A stretch of 64,000 bases of DNA from Antarctobacter albus (lineage in GTDB: Bacteria; Pseudomonadota; Alphaproteobacteria; Rhodobacterales; Rhodobacteraceae), in contig NZ_FMZI01000009.1 in assembly GCF_900101505.1 (NCBI RefSeq), positions 124,001 through 188,000 of the forward strand, given 5' to 3'. Every line of letters begins with the position of its first letter. The first letter of the stretch is position 1. Made by a program: the position numbers and the translations under genes. Below the pieces are notes generated by a model. The model was not told the DNA's origin, ran no database searches, and saw nothing but the letters and a program-made list of their open reading frames with translations. Shown one piece after another: positions 17,922 to 26,127 of the stretch.

Positions 17922-18757
17922 GGCCAGGTGCCCCCCGCTTGGGCGCCCTTGACCAAGTGATCCGCTGCAGCCGCCCCAGATGGCAGAGCAAGGATCCGAG
18001 ACAGCCGGGACGTGTCCAGCCAGACCTTCGGCACCGCCGTCTCGGGGGCGACGCGCCAGTCGATGGTGCAGCCGGCGGCGCGGGCAATTTCCCCCATTTC
18101 CGTCGGCAGGGGCGCGGCAACATTGTACGTGCCCTCGGCGGTAACGTCTTCGACCAGCGCCTCGATCACGCGCACAAGGTCGGGCGGGGCGATATAACTG
18201 CGCGCCGGGCTTGACCCGTCAGGAAAGCGATCCAGCGTGATCCGCCCTCCGGGGCGCAGATTGGCAAAGAGACTGTCAGCCCCCGCGACGTTCCCGATCC
18301 GCAGGATGATATTGCGCGGCCCCTCGCCACTGGCGCTGTCCTCGATGGCCTTTTCCATCGCCAGCTTGGCACGGCCATAGTCCGAACCGGGACAGGCCGG
18401 GTCAGCTTCCGAAACCGGGCTTGTCCCCGGCCTATAAACCGCGGCACTCGAGCAATGCACCACCACCCCTGCGCCCATTGACTTACCCAGGTCCAAGGCC
18501 GCCAAGGCAAGTCGGGAATTATCGTCTAAGTTGCATCCAGGCCGCGGTGTCACACCCCAAAAGGCAATCACTGCAGCCACGTCTTCGATCATCGGCAGAG
18601 GTCCGCCGACCTGCCAGACAAGGCCCCCATGCCCTTCCGAACGGTAGACCGGAACCAGAGAAAACCTGTTGAATTGCCATAAAGAGCACAGCATTCGGCC
18701 AAGTTTTCCACTGGCACCCATCAGCAGGACCTTGCGGGATTGCTGTGTTCCTGCCAC
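17918..18757 (-). CDS. NAD(P)-dependent epimerase/dehydratase (extended SDR)
   Basis: The 279-residue product has an N-terminal nucleotide-binding motif MGASGKLGR and the extended SDR pattern with Ser (HCSSAAVY) and YGRAKLAME (YxxxK). It probably modifies a nucleotide sugar for the adjacent sugar transferase, with which it overlaps by 4 nt. The actual substrate cannot be read from the sequence. It is divergent from the Wza-type gene, sharing a roughly 94-nt intergenic region. Confidence 0.75.
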   Translation of the reverse strand: MAGTQQSRKVLLMGASGKLGRMLCSLWQFNRFSLVPVYRSEGHGGLVWQVGGPLPMIEDVAAVIAFWGVTPRPGCNLDDNSRLALAALDLGKSMGAGVVVHCSSAAVYRPGTSPVSEADPACPGSDYGRAKLAMEKAIEDSASGEGPRNIILRIGNVAGADSLFANLRPGGRITLDRFPDGSSPARSYIAPPDLVRVIEALVEDVTAEGTYNVAAPLPTEMGEIARAAGCTIDWRVAPETAVPKVWLDTSRLSRILALPSGAAAADHLVKGAQAGGTWP

Positions 18758-18851
18758 GGTTTGACCCTCAATTCGCTTTCAATCGACCGTCAGACTGTCT
18801 ATCAGCGGATTGAACCGCTAGAAAGTGTCAAACACCGGTTGGGGGACTGGA

Positions 18852-19970
18852 GTGTCTGCAAAACTGAGACTTATCACCCTGTTGGCCGCCGTTCTTGCCT
18901 TGGCGGCGTGCAGCCTGCCGCGCGGCGCGGCGATCCAGTCCGAGGTACTCAACCAGAAGGACGCGGAAAAACCGACTTTCCAGGTGATCGAAGTCACCCG
19001 TGAAAATGTTCCCGGTCTTGCCACATGGTCCGCCAGCGGCTGGCACGGGCACTACCATTGGCCGAATACCAGCCACGGCAGCAGTTCCTCGGTCATCCGA
19101 ACCGGCGACCGCATCGACATCATCATCTGGGACAGCCAGGATAACTCCCTGCTGACCAGCCCCGGCGAACGCTTTGCCGAGATCAAGGGTGTCGAGGTCG
19201 ACTCGCAGGGATCGATCTTTCTGCCCTACGTCAACAAGGTTGGCGTGCGCGGCCTGACCGCGACCGGCGCCCGTGCCAAGATCCAGGAACGGCTTGCACC
19301 GATCCTGCCGTCGGCACAGGTTCAGCTTAACCTGCAGCAGGGCCGTGATCACACGGTTGACGTGGTCGGCGGCGTCGGCAAACCCGGTGCCTACCCCCTT
19401 CCGTCGAGAAATTACAAGGTTCTCAACTTGTTGGCGGATTCCGGCGGCGTGATGCCGGATCTGCGCAACCCCCGAATCCGCCTGCTGCGCGGCTCCAAGA
19501 CCTACGAGATCTCGGTGTCGCAACTGCTGTCGGACGGTTCCAAGAACGCGCTTCTCCTGCCCCGAGACACGGTTGTCATCGAACAGGATGACCGCAGCTT
19601 TACCGCCCTTGGCGCCAGCGGGATCGAGAACCTGATCTATTTCCCCAAGGATTACGTCACCGCGCTTGAGGCCGTTTCGCTGATGGGCGGCCTGTCCGAT
19701 ACCCGTGCAGATCCCAAGGGTGTCCTGGTTCTGCGGGAGTATCCCGCCAAGGCCATCAGTCCCACGGGGCATGGCCCCAGGATGCAGCAAGTCGTATTCA
19801 CGCTGGACCTGACCACCGCCGACGGTCTCTTTGCCGCGCGCAAGTTCCAGATCCAGCCCGATGACACCGTGCTTGCCACGGAAAGCCCGATCACCTCGGC
19901 GCAGACAATCTTTGGCATGGTCGGGGCGGTGCTGGGCGTGTCAGCCCAGGCGAACGCCATTTCGAACTGA
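18852..19970 (+). CDS. Wza-type polysaccharide export outer-membrane lipoprotein
   Basis: The product has 372 residues from a GTG start preceded by GGGGGA; a GTG nine codons earlier has no such site. The signal peptide ends in a lipobox LAAC. A polysaccharide export domain (VIRTGDRIDIIIWD, VDSQGSIFLPYV) is followed by SLBB-like domains (VDVVGGVGKPGAYPLP). Proteins of this family form the outer-membrane pore for capsule or exopolysaccharide. No Wzc tyrosine kinase or Wzy polymerase is encoded next to it, so partners must be elsewhere. A clear terminator follows. Confidence 0.88.
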   Translation: MSAKLRLITLLAAVLALAACSLPRGAAIQSEVLNQKDAEKPTFQVIEVTRENVPGLATWSASGWHGHYHWPNTSHGSSSSVIRTGDRIDIIIWDSQDNSLLTSPGERFAEIKGVEVDSQGSIFLPYVNKVGVRGLTATGARAKIQERLAPILPSAQVQLNLQQGRDHTVDVVGGVGKPGAYPLPSRNYKVLNLLADSGGVMPDLRNPRIRLLRGSKTYEISVSQLLSDGSKNALLLPRDTVVIEQDDRSFTALGASGIENLIYFPKDYVTALEAVSLMGGLSDTRADPKGVLVLREYPAKAISPTGHGPRMQQVVFTLDLTTADGLFAARKFQIQPDDTVLATESPITSAQTIFGMVGAVLGVSAQANAISN

Positions 19971-19976
19971 CCTCTG

Positions 19977-19997
19977 GCGGACGCGTTCAGCGTCCGC
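19977..19997 (+). terminator. Intrinsic terminator after the Wza-type gene
   Basis: A perfect 8-bp stem (GCGGACGC with its complement) closes a GTTCA loop and is followed by ATTTTC, starting 7 nt after the stop codon. Confidence 0.75.
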
Positions 19998-20028
19998 ATT
20001 TTCACACATCGCGGGACAAGGGCGGGAC

Positions 20029-21240
20029 ATGGGTCTCATTCGCTTTCTCGCCGAAAACGCGCGCTGGCTGTCCGCCGGCGCGCTGCTCACGTTTCTGTCG
20101 AGCTTCGGCCAGACCTTCTTTATTTCGATCTTTGCAGGTGAAATCCGCGAAGGATTCGACCTCAGCCACGGGCAATGGGGTGGGATCTACACGATTGGGA
20201 CCAGCGCCTCGGCGGTGGTCATGGTCTGGGCAGGCGCGCTGACGGATCGGTTCCGCACCCGCGTGATCGGGTCTATCGTATTGATCTTGCTGGCAAGTTC
20301 CTGCCTTTTCATGGCCTTGAACGCCTGGGCGGCGCTGCTGCCCCTGGTGATCTTCGCGCTGCGGTTCTGCGGCCAGGGCATGGCCAGCCACACCGCCGTC
20401 GTCTCGATGTCGCGCTGGTTCGTTGCGACGCGGGGCAAGGCGCTTTCGGTCGCTGGCCTCGGCTTCGCCCTGGGTGAGGCGCTGCTGCCGGTCAGTTTCG
20501 TCTCGCTCATGCTGGTGATGGACTGGCGCTGGCTTTGGGTGGCGGTGGCCTGTGTCAGCTTGGCGGCGGTCCCGGTCCTGCTGTTGCTACTGAGGAAAGA
20601 ACGGACGCCGCAGAGCCATGCGGAAACCGATCATTCCGTGGGCATGGACCAAAGGCACTGGGCCCGGCCCGAGGTGCTGAAACACTGGCTGTTCTGGTTC
20701 ATGGTGCCGGCCTTGCTGGGGCCGCCGGCCTTCAACACCGCATTTTTCTTTCAGCAGGTGCACTTCGCAGAGGTCAAGGGATGGTCCCACCTGGAGCTGA
20801 CCGCCCTGTTCCCGATCTACACGGCGGCGGCGGTCGGCGCGATGGTCATGGCGGGCGGGCTGCTGGACCGGCTGGGCACCGGGCGGCTGATCCCCTGGTC
20901 GCAACTGCCCATGTTCGTTGGGTTTTTCTGTTTCGCCCTGGGTGATAGCCTAGGCTGGACCCTGGTCGGGCTGTTGTTCGTGGCGATGACCACGGGGGCG
21001 ACACATACCCTGCCCAATGCCTTCTGGGCAGAGTTCTACGGCACCCGCAGCCTGGGCGCGATCAAGGCGATGGCGGCGGCGGTGATGGTCTTCGGCTCTG
21101 CCATCGGGCCGGGGATCACCGGCTACCTGATCGACTTCGGCGTGGGGATCGAGACGCAGTATATCGGCGTCGCGCTCTATTTCCTCTTTGCCACGGCGAT
21201 GATGTGGGTGGGGGTTTCGCGGGCACGGAAGATGCTGTGA
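20029..21240 (+). CDS. MFS transporter
   Basis: The 403-residue product has twelve predicted membrane segments in two sets of six and a major facilitator loop signature after the second helix (GALTDRFRTRVIG). The ATG (MGLIRFLAEN) lies 31 nt after the preceding terminator hairpin and has GGCGGG upstream. Substrate is not evident. It stands alone between a terminator and convergent genes. A strong palindrome follows its stop. Confidence 0.85.
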   Translation: MGLIRFLAENARWLSAGALLTFLSSFGQTFFISIFAGEIREGFDLSHGQWGGIYTIGTSASAVVMVWAGALTDRFRTRVIGSIVLILLASSCLFMALNAWAALLPLVIFALRFCGQGMASHTAVVSMSRWFVATRGKALSVAGLGFALGEALLPVSFVSLMLVMDWRWLWVAVACVSLAAVPVLLLLLRKERTPQSHAETDHSVGMDQRHWARPEVLKHWLFWFMVPALLGPPAFNTAFFFQQVHFAEVKGWSHLELTALFPIYTAAAVGAMVMAGGLLDRLGTGRLIPWSQLPMFVGFFCFALGDSLGWTLVGLLFVAMTTGATHTLPNAFWAEFYGTRSLGAIKAMAAAVMVFGSAIGPGITGYLIDFGVGIETQYIGVALYFLFATAMMWVGVSRARKML

Positions 21241-21256
21241 CGCGGCCCCGAAGTTT

Positions 21257-21278
21257 GTACAAAACGTACGTTTTGTAC
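21257..21278. promoter_or_regulatory. Perfect 22-bp palindrome, orphan operator-like site
   Basis: A perfect palindrome made of GTACAAAACGT and its exact reverse complement is centred between the convergent MFS and smr genes, 16 nt after the MFS stop. An extra half-site CGTACAAA lies at about 21295-21302. The stem is not GC-rich and no T-run follows, so it looks more like a dimeric regulator site than an intrinsic terminator. No regulator gene is adjacent. Confidence 0.5.
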
Positions 21279-21350
21279 GTCGTTTCCGGCATTTCGTACA
21301 AAGCGGCAAGACATCGTTAACCCGGCATCCACGCAGGGCCCGGAACAAGC

Positions 21351-21950
21351 TCAGCGGCGGCGCTTGAGATAGACGTAATAGGCGCCCTCGCCGCCGTGTT
21401 TGCGGTGCGATTGCGAGACCTGTAGGACAGCCCCCGCCAAGGGCGGCATCTGCAACCACATCGGCACCTGCGTCTTCAGGACACCGCGGCGGCGGGGCAT
21501 GGGGTCATAGGGGTCTTCACGCTGGCCCTTGCCCGTGATGACCAGCACCAGCCGAAATCCCCGGGCATGGGCATTCAGGATGAACTGCGCCAGGGCGCCA
21601 TGCGCGCGGTCCACGGTCATCCCGTGCAGGTCGATGCGGGCCTCGGGCACCAGCTTGCCACGCTTGAGCCGGGTAAAGGCCTTGGCGTCCATACGCACCG
21701 GCGCCTCGTGCAAATGGTCGGCGGTGGTTTTCGGAAAGACATGGGTCTGGGTCCGCGGCGCGGATTTGTCCCCCATCGTAAAGGGCGACAGCGGATCGCG
21801 CGGCGTCTCCTTTCCGGAGGACAGCGGTTTTGGCGCGGGTTTGGCCTCTTCCGTCTTGCGGGCGGGCCGCTTGTGCAGCGGATCTGCGGTTCGGGCGACC
21901 TGTTGCCAGAGCTCCTGCTCTTCGGGCCGTAGCTTGCGCCGCCGGGTCAT
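21351..21950 (-). CDS. Smr domain protein
   Basis: The 199-residue product has a charged, disordered N-terminal half and a C-terminal Smr domain (about residues 98-195) with the hallmark LHG motif (ARIDLHGMTVDRAH), LVITGKGQ and a C-terminal GGEGAYYVYLK. Smr domains are endonuclease modules found in MutS2 and as stand-alone proteins; in bacteria some act on stalled ribosomes or nucleic-acid junctions. Its start overlaps the mltA stop by 4 nt. Confidence 0.88.
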   Translation of the reverse strand: MTRRRKLRPEEQELWQQVARTADPLHKRPARKTEEAKPAPKPLSSGKETPRDPLSPFTMGDKSAPRTQTHVFPKTTADHLHEAPVRMDAKAFTRLKRGKLVPEARIDLHGMTVDRAHGALAQFILNAHARGFRLVLVITGKGQREDPYDPMPRRRGVLKTQVPMWLQMPPLAGAVLQVSQSHRKHGGEGAYYVYLKRRR

Positions 21951-22987
21951 TGCACCGGTTCGGGCAAGAGCGCATAGGCACGCTGGATCGGCATGAGAAC
22001 GATCATGCGCCCGCCGTCCTTGGTGCGCCCGGCGATGCGGCCGGCCTCGTCACCCGTTCCATAGAAAATATCGGCCCGCTGCGCCCCCTTGATGGCAGAG
22101 CCGGTGTCCTGGGCGATCATCAGCCGGTTCATCGGGTCGGCGCCCGCCTTTTCGATCCAGACCGGCGCACCCAGCGGCGTATAGCGGGGATCGACGGCGA
22201 TCGAGCGCAGCGGCGTGATCGAGCGGTTCATCGCGCCCAGCGGTCCTTTTTCCGGCGGCACCTCGCTGACCTCTCGGAAAAAGACATAAGCCGCGTTGTG
22301 ATAGAGCAGTTCGCGCCCCGCGACCGGGTTGCGCCGCACCCAGTTGGCGATGACCTGCATCGAGACCTGGTGCGCGGTATAGACACCGCGCCGCACCAGT
22401 TCCCGGCCGACGGACCGATAAGGGTGGCCATTGGCGCCGCCGTAGCCCACGCGGATCATCCGCCCGTCCGGAAAGCGGATACGGCCAGAACCCTGGATTT
22501 GCAGGAAAAACAGCTCGACCGGATCATCGACCCAGGCGATTTCAAGGCCCCTGCCCTCCATCACCCCGGAGGTGAGCAACTGGCGCCGGGTGAGCCAGGG
22601 ACGGCTCGCGCGCGCCTCGGGCGGCATCTTGTAGACCGGGTATCGGTAGGTGCTGCTGCGGTAGGGCGCGCCGTTCAGTTCCGGTTCGAAATAGCCGGTG
22701 AACAGCATTTCCGCCTCATCCCGGATCAGGACCGGGCGGAACAGCAGTTCGAAGAATCCGCGCGCATCGTCGGTTTCGCGGGCCAGGCCGCACAGCGCGG
22801 ACCAGTCCGGATCGTCGAGATCGCCGCAGGTTTCCAGAAAGGCGGCAAGGGCCGCGGCATGGTCATCCTCGGCCCATCCCTGCAGATCGGCAAAATCCAG
22901 GATGTCATAACGCGGCCCCGTCTCTGCGGAGGCGGGGCCGGTCATGAGGGATATCGCAAATGTGATCGCAAGGAGAAGGCGCGTCAT
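21947..22987 (-). CDS. mltA: Membrane-bound lytic murein transglycosylase A
   Basis: The 346-residue product has a Sec signal peptide (about residues 1-21, ending ASA) and the MltA core (FTGYFEPELNG, FFLQIQGSGRI). The C-terminal 3D domain carries the catalytic Asp in MIAQDTGSAIKGAQRADIF. It cleaves peptidoglycan with formation of 1,6-anhydromuramic acid. There is no lipobox, so it may be soluble in the periplasm. It overlaps both neighbours by 4 nt (Tim44-like upstream, smr downstream), forming a three-gene coupled unit. Confidence 0.93.
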   Translation of the reverse strand: MTRLLLAITFAISLMTGPASAETGPRYDILDFADLQGWAEDDHAAALAAFLETCGDLDDPDWSALCGLARETDDARGFFELLFRPVLIRDEAEMLFTGYFEPELNGAPYRSSTYRYPVYKMPPEARASRPWLTRRQLLTSGVMEGRGLEIAWVDDPVELFFLQIQGSGRIRFPDGRMIRVGYGGANGHPYRSVGRELVRRGVYTAHQVSMQVIANWVRRNPVAGRELLYHNAAYVFFREVSEVPPEKGPLGAMNRSITPLRSIAVDPRYTPLGAPVWIEKAGADPMNRLMIAQDTGSAIKGAQRADIFYGTGDEAGRIAGRTKDGGRMIVLMPIQRAYALLPEPVQ

Positions 22988-23646
22988 TCGTCCGTGGCGA
23001 CAAGCTGCCAGTTGGGGTCATCGCTGCCCATGTTGCGGGCATAGGTCCAGACGTCTTTCTGACGCTTGACCGCGGTGGGCGATCCTTCGATCACCTCGCC
23101 CGTCGCATCTTTGACGACCGAGGTCAGCTCGCCGACATAGCGCACGGAAATCTCGGCCAGTCGCGAACCTTCGTCAAAGGTGGCATCGGCGAGCGTCAGT
23201 TCACGGACACCGATGAATTCGGCCTCGATGGTCAGGCCCTGCTGTTCACGCTGTTCCACGACCTCGGCAAAGGTTTGATAGACGTCATCCGCGAGAAATG
23301 GCCGCAGGTCTTCGATATTGCCGCGTTCAAAGCCCATGAGGATCATTTCATAGGCCCCGCGGGCCCCCGAAAGGAACTCGGACACCGAGAAATGCGGTTC
23401 GATCCGTTTCATCGCGGCGAGGGCCTTGGCGGCGTCGCTGTCCTCGGCGACGTGGTCGATGATGTCATGGTCCGGGCCGCCCTCGATCACCTCGAAGTCG
23501 CGTGCGGAACGGCGGCGATCGTCGTTTGGCGCCGGTGCTGGCGGCTTTTCGAACCCCTCCCGGGTGCCCAGCACGCTCCGCAGGCGCAGAACGAGAAAAA
23601 TGGCGATTCCGGCCAGGACCAGAAGCTGGAGGATGGGAGAGTTCAT
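22984..23646 (-). CDS. Tim44-domain inner-membrane protein (TimA-like)
   Basis: The 220-residue product has one N-terminal membrane segment (about residues 4-22), a charged linker and a C-terminal Tim44-like domain (FLSGARGAYEMILMGFERGNIEDLRPFLADDVY). Alphaproteobacterial Tim44-like proteins are inner-membrane anchored and of uncertain function. The gene heads an overlapping unit with mltA and smr and is divergent from fxsA, which precedes secB; this is the usual setting near the origin in this class. Confidence 0.88.
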   Translation of the reverse strand: MNSPILQLLVLAGIAIFLVLRLRSVLGTREGFEKPPAPAPNDDRRRSARDFEVIEGGPDHDIIDHVAEDSDAAKALAAMKRIEPHFSVSEFLSGARGAYEMILMGFERGNIEDLRPFLADDVYQTFAEVVEQREQQGLTIEAEFIGVRELTLADATFDEGSRLAEISVRYVGELTSVVKDATGEVIEGSPTAVKRQKDVWTYARNMGSDDPNWQLVATDE

Positions 23647-23751
23647 CGGCACCTCTTTGCAGGCAGCGTTTAAAGATCTTGCTTGCATCCTTATGTAGGT
23701 GAGGCGTTGGGGTGAGTCTACCTGCCCCGCCCTGATATGGAGGATCTTCCC

Positions 23752-24252
23752 ATGTGGCTGTTCCTGGCCTTTCTCATGGTCCCGCTGATCGAAATCGCCC
23801 TGTTCATCCAGGTGGGCGGGTTGATCGGCCTGTGGCCGACGCTGGCGGTGGTCGTCCTGACGGCGGTGATCGGGACCTGGCTGGTCAAGGCGCAGGGGCG
23901 GCTGGCGATGGACAACCTGCGCCGCAGCTTTTCCGACCTGGACGATCCCAGCGAGCCGCTGGCGCATGGGGCGATGATCCTTGTATCGGGTGCGCTGCTG
24001 CTGACGCCGGGGTTCTTTACCGATGCGGTGGGCTTTGCCCTGCTGGCGCCGCCGGTGCGTACGGCGGTCTTTGCCTGGCTGCGTCGACGGGTGCATGTGA
24101 CCCGGTTCCAGATGGGACCGGACCCGCGCGGCCCGGTTTATCCCGATCCCCGTGCCGGATCCGGCCAGGGCGACGTGATCGACGGCGAGTTCACCGAGGT
24201 TCCCAAGGAGAAGGCCCCCAATCACCCCGGTTCGGGCTGGACGAGGCATTGA
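23752..24252 (+). CDS. fxsA: FxsA family membrane protein
   Basis: The 166-residue product has an N-terminal FxsA domain with membrane segments (PLIEIALFIQVGG, TLAVVVLTAVIGTWLVKAQG) and a charged C-terminal tail. The family was named for suppressing F-plasmid exclusion of phage T7; its normal role is unknown. The ATG giving MWLFLAF was chosen because GGAGGA lies 8 nt before it; the ATG five codons earlier overlaps that site. secB follows after 55 nt. Confidence 0.85.
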   Translation: MWLFLAFLMVPLIEIALFIQVGGLIGLWPTLAVVVLTAVIGTWLVKAQGRLAMDNLRRSFSDLDDPSEPLAHGAMILVSGALLLTPGFFTDAVGFALLAPPVRTAVFAWLRRRVHVTRFQMGPDPRGPVYPDPRAGSGQGDVIDGEFTEVPKEKAPNHPGSGWTRH

Positions 24253-24307
24253 GGCTTTGCGCGGGCGCTGCTATGCCTCGCGCTGAGATTTTCACGGGAG
24301 ACCCGAC

Positions 24308-24796
24308 ATGGCAGATACCAACGGCAACGGGCAGGCGCCTCAGCCGCCCAAGATGAGCATTCTGGCCCAATTCATTCGCGACCTGTCCTTTGAGAACATC
24401 CTTTCCCAGAAAGGTGTCAGCGGCGAGGTGCAGCCCGATGTGCAGGTGCAGGTCAACCTGGACGCCAAGAAGCGCACGGCCGACAACCAGTACGAAGTGG
24501 TGATGAAGCTGAAGATCGAGTCGAAGGCCAAATCGACCGGCGACATGCTGTTCCTGCTGGAACTGGACTATGCCGGTGTCTTCTCGATCGAGAACGTCCC
24601 CGAGGACCAGCTGCACCCCTTCCTGCTGATCGAGTGCCCGCGGATGCTGTTCCCCTTCGTGCGCCGGATCGTTTCGGACGTGTCGCGCGACGGTGGTTTC
24701 CCGCCGCTGAACCTGGAAACGATCGACTTCCTGGCACTGTACCGCAACGAGATCGCGCGTCGCCAGGCGGCACAGGGCGACCAGGCCCCGGCCTGA
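24308..24796 (+). CDS. secB: Protein-export chaperone SecB
   Basis: The 162-residue product matches SecB: QFIRDLSFENIL near the start, the peptide-binding core (YAGVFSIENVPED, LIECPRMLFPF) and PPLNLETIDFLALY near the C-terminus. SecB keeps preproteins unfolded and delivers them to SecA. The gene converges on dnaQ with 13 nt between stops. Confidence 0.97.
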   Translation: MADTNGNGQAPQPPKMSILAQFIRDLSFENILSQKGVSGEVQPDVQVQVNLDAKKRTADNQYEVVMKLKIESKAKSTGDMLFLLELDYAGVFSIENVPEDQLHPFLLIECPRMLFPFVRRIVSDVSRDGGFPPLNLETIDFLALYRNEIARRQAAQGDQAPA

Positions 24797-24809
24797 GGGT
24801 TTCCGGCGC

Positions 24810-25541
24810 TCAGCTTTTCAGCCAGAGCGCCTCTTCCCCAAGCGTTTCGACAAAGGCGGCGTGAGCCGCCTTTTCCTTTTCCGTCAGTCGGCTGGGCAGC
24901 GGATTGCTGCGCGGACGCGGACGCCAGAGCGGTTCGGCCCCGGCTCCGCCACCGCCCGATCCTTGGGACGACAGGCCGAAGTCCGGCTGCTTTCCCCCGA
25001 TCAGTTCAAGGTAGACCTCGGCCAGGATTTCGGAGTCGAGAAGCGCCCCGTGCAACGTCCGCGAGGAGTTGTCGATGCTGAACCGGCGGCAGAGCGCGTC
25101 GAGCGAGGCAGGTGAGCCGGGAAAGCGGCGCCGTGCCATGTCCAGCGTGTCGATGGCGCAATCCTTGGCCAGGGGCGGGCGGTTGGCCCAGCGCAATTCG
25201 GCATTCAGGAACTTCACGTCGAAGCTGGCGTTGTGGATGACCAGCTTGGCATCCTCACCGATGAAGGCGCGGAATTCGTCCACGATCTTGGCGAAGACCG
25301 GCTTGTCGCGCAGGGTGATTTCGCCCGGCTTGGCCGGGCGCGGCGGTTCCAGCAGGTCGGGCCCGATGCCATGCACGCCAAAGGCCTCGTCCGGCATCCC
25401 GCGTTCGGGGTTGATGTACTGGTGATAAGTGCGCCCGGTGGGCACGTGGTTGTACAGTTCCAGCGCCCCGATTTCGACGATGCGGTCGCCCTGTTCCGGC
25501 TCGAACCCGGTGGTTTCCGTATCGAGAACAATCTCACGCAT
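24810..25541 (-). CDS. dnaQ: DNA polymerase III subunit epsilon (proofreading 3'-5' exonuclease)
   Basis: The 243-residue product has the DEDDh exonuclease motifs: Asp7/Glu9 in [20 protein letters not shown] and the His-Asp motif [17 protein letters not shown] hexamer after the domain resembles a sliding-clamp binding motif; that is an inference. A Gly/Pro-rich linker and a short C-terminal segment would contact the polymerase subunit. It overlaps coaE by 8 nt. The dnaQ-coaE-aroE-maf order is typical beside alphaproteobacterial origins. Confidence 0.95.
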   Translation of the reverse strand: MREIVLDTETTGFEPEQGDRIVEIGALELYNHVPTGRTYHQYINPERGMPDEAFGVHGIGPDLLEPPRPAKPGEITLRDKPVFAKIVDEFRAFIGEDAKLVIHNASFDVKFLNAELRWANRPPLAKDCAIDTLDMARRRFPGSPASLDALCRRFSIDNSSRTLHGALLDSEILAEVYLELIGGKQPDFGLSSQGSGGGGAGAEPLWRPRPRSNPLPSRLTEKEKAAHAAFVETLGEEALWLKS

Positions 25542-26127
25542 GTTGCAACCTTTGTTCGATGTCCTTCAGCACATCCTGCACCTGGGCGCGGGCATGCTCA
25601 AGCGTGTCGGTTTCGATGACATAGGTGGCGCGAGCGCATTTTTCCGCGTTGGGCATCTGGCGGGCGAGGATGCGGGCCAGGTCCTCGGCACTCATGGTGC
25701 CCCGGGCAAGCACGCGCCCCTCTTGCGTTTCACGGGAAACATTCACGCAGGCGGTGGCGTCCATTTGCGCATCGCCGCCGGTTTCGAACAACAAGGGGAT
25801 GTCGAAAACGCCGATGGCCTGCGGATGGGCAGCGATGAAAGCCTCCCGGTCCTCTTGCACAAGCGGATGCACGATCTCTTCGATCCGTTTCAGCGCAGTG
25901 GCATCATCAGCGATGATCCTGCGCAGCGCGTCGCGGGAAACCTGATCGTTTTCAATGGCTTGGGGAAAGATTTTCCCGATGGGTGCAACCGCGGCACCCT
26001 TTGGTCCATAAAGCCGGTGCACGGCCGCATCCGCGTCCCAGACGGCGCATCCCGCATCCGCGAACATCTGTGCGGTGGTCGATTTGCCCATGCCGATGGA
26101 GCCGGTCAGGCCAAGCTTGAACCTCAT
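25534..26127 (-). CDS. coaE: Dephospho-CoA kinase
   Basis: The 197-residue product has the P-loop [16 protein letters not shown] and the family segments [13 protein letters not shown] and [10 protein letters not shown]. It phosphorylates dephospho-CoA at the 3'-hydroxyl, the last step of CoA synthesis. It overlaps aroE (upstream) by 4 nt and dnaQ (downstream) by 8 nt. A degenerate parS copy is embedded in its coding sequence at VSRET. Confidence 0.95.
   Translation of the reverse strand: MRFKLGLTGSIGMGKSTTAQMFADAGCAVWDADAAVHRLYGPKGAAVAPIGKIFPQAIENDQVSRDALRRIIADDATALKRIEEIVHPLVQEDREAFIAAHPQAIGVFDIPLLFETGGDAQMDATACVNVSRETQEGRVLARGTMSAEDLARILARQMPNAEKCARATYVIETDTLEHARAQVQDVLKDIEQRLQHA
25726..25741 (-). 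other. Degenerate parS-like site inside coaE
   Basis: The 16-mer differs from the perfect parS sequence found at 30636 and 32538 at two positions. It is about 4.9 kb from the nearest perfect copy and encodes VSRET in coaE, the same peptide that the perfect site encodes in rsmG. Confidence 0.5.

Noticed and set aside
18740-19003. Short open frame starting in the region between the epimerase and Wza-type genes
   Set aside because: It runs out of frame into the Wza-type gene, has no ribosome-binding site and no recognisable protein features.
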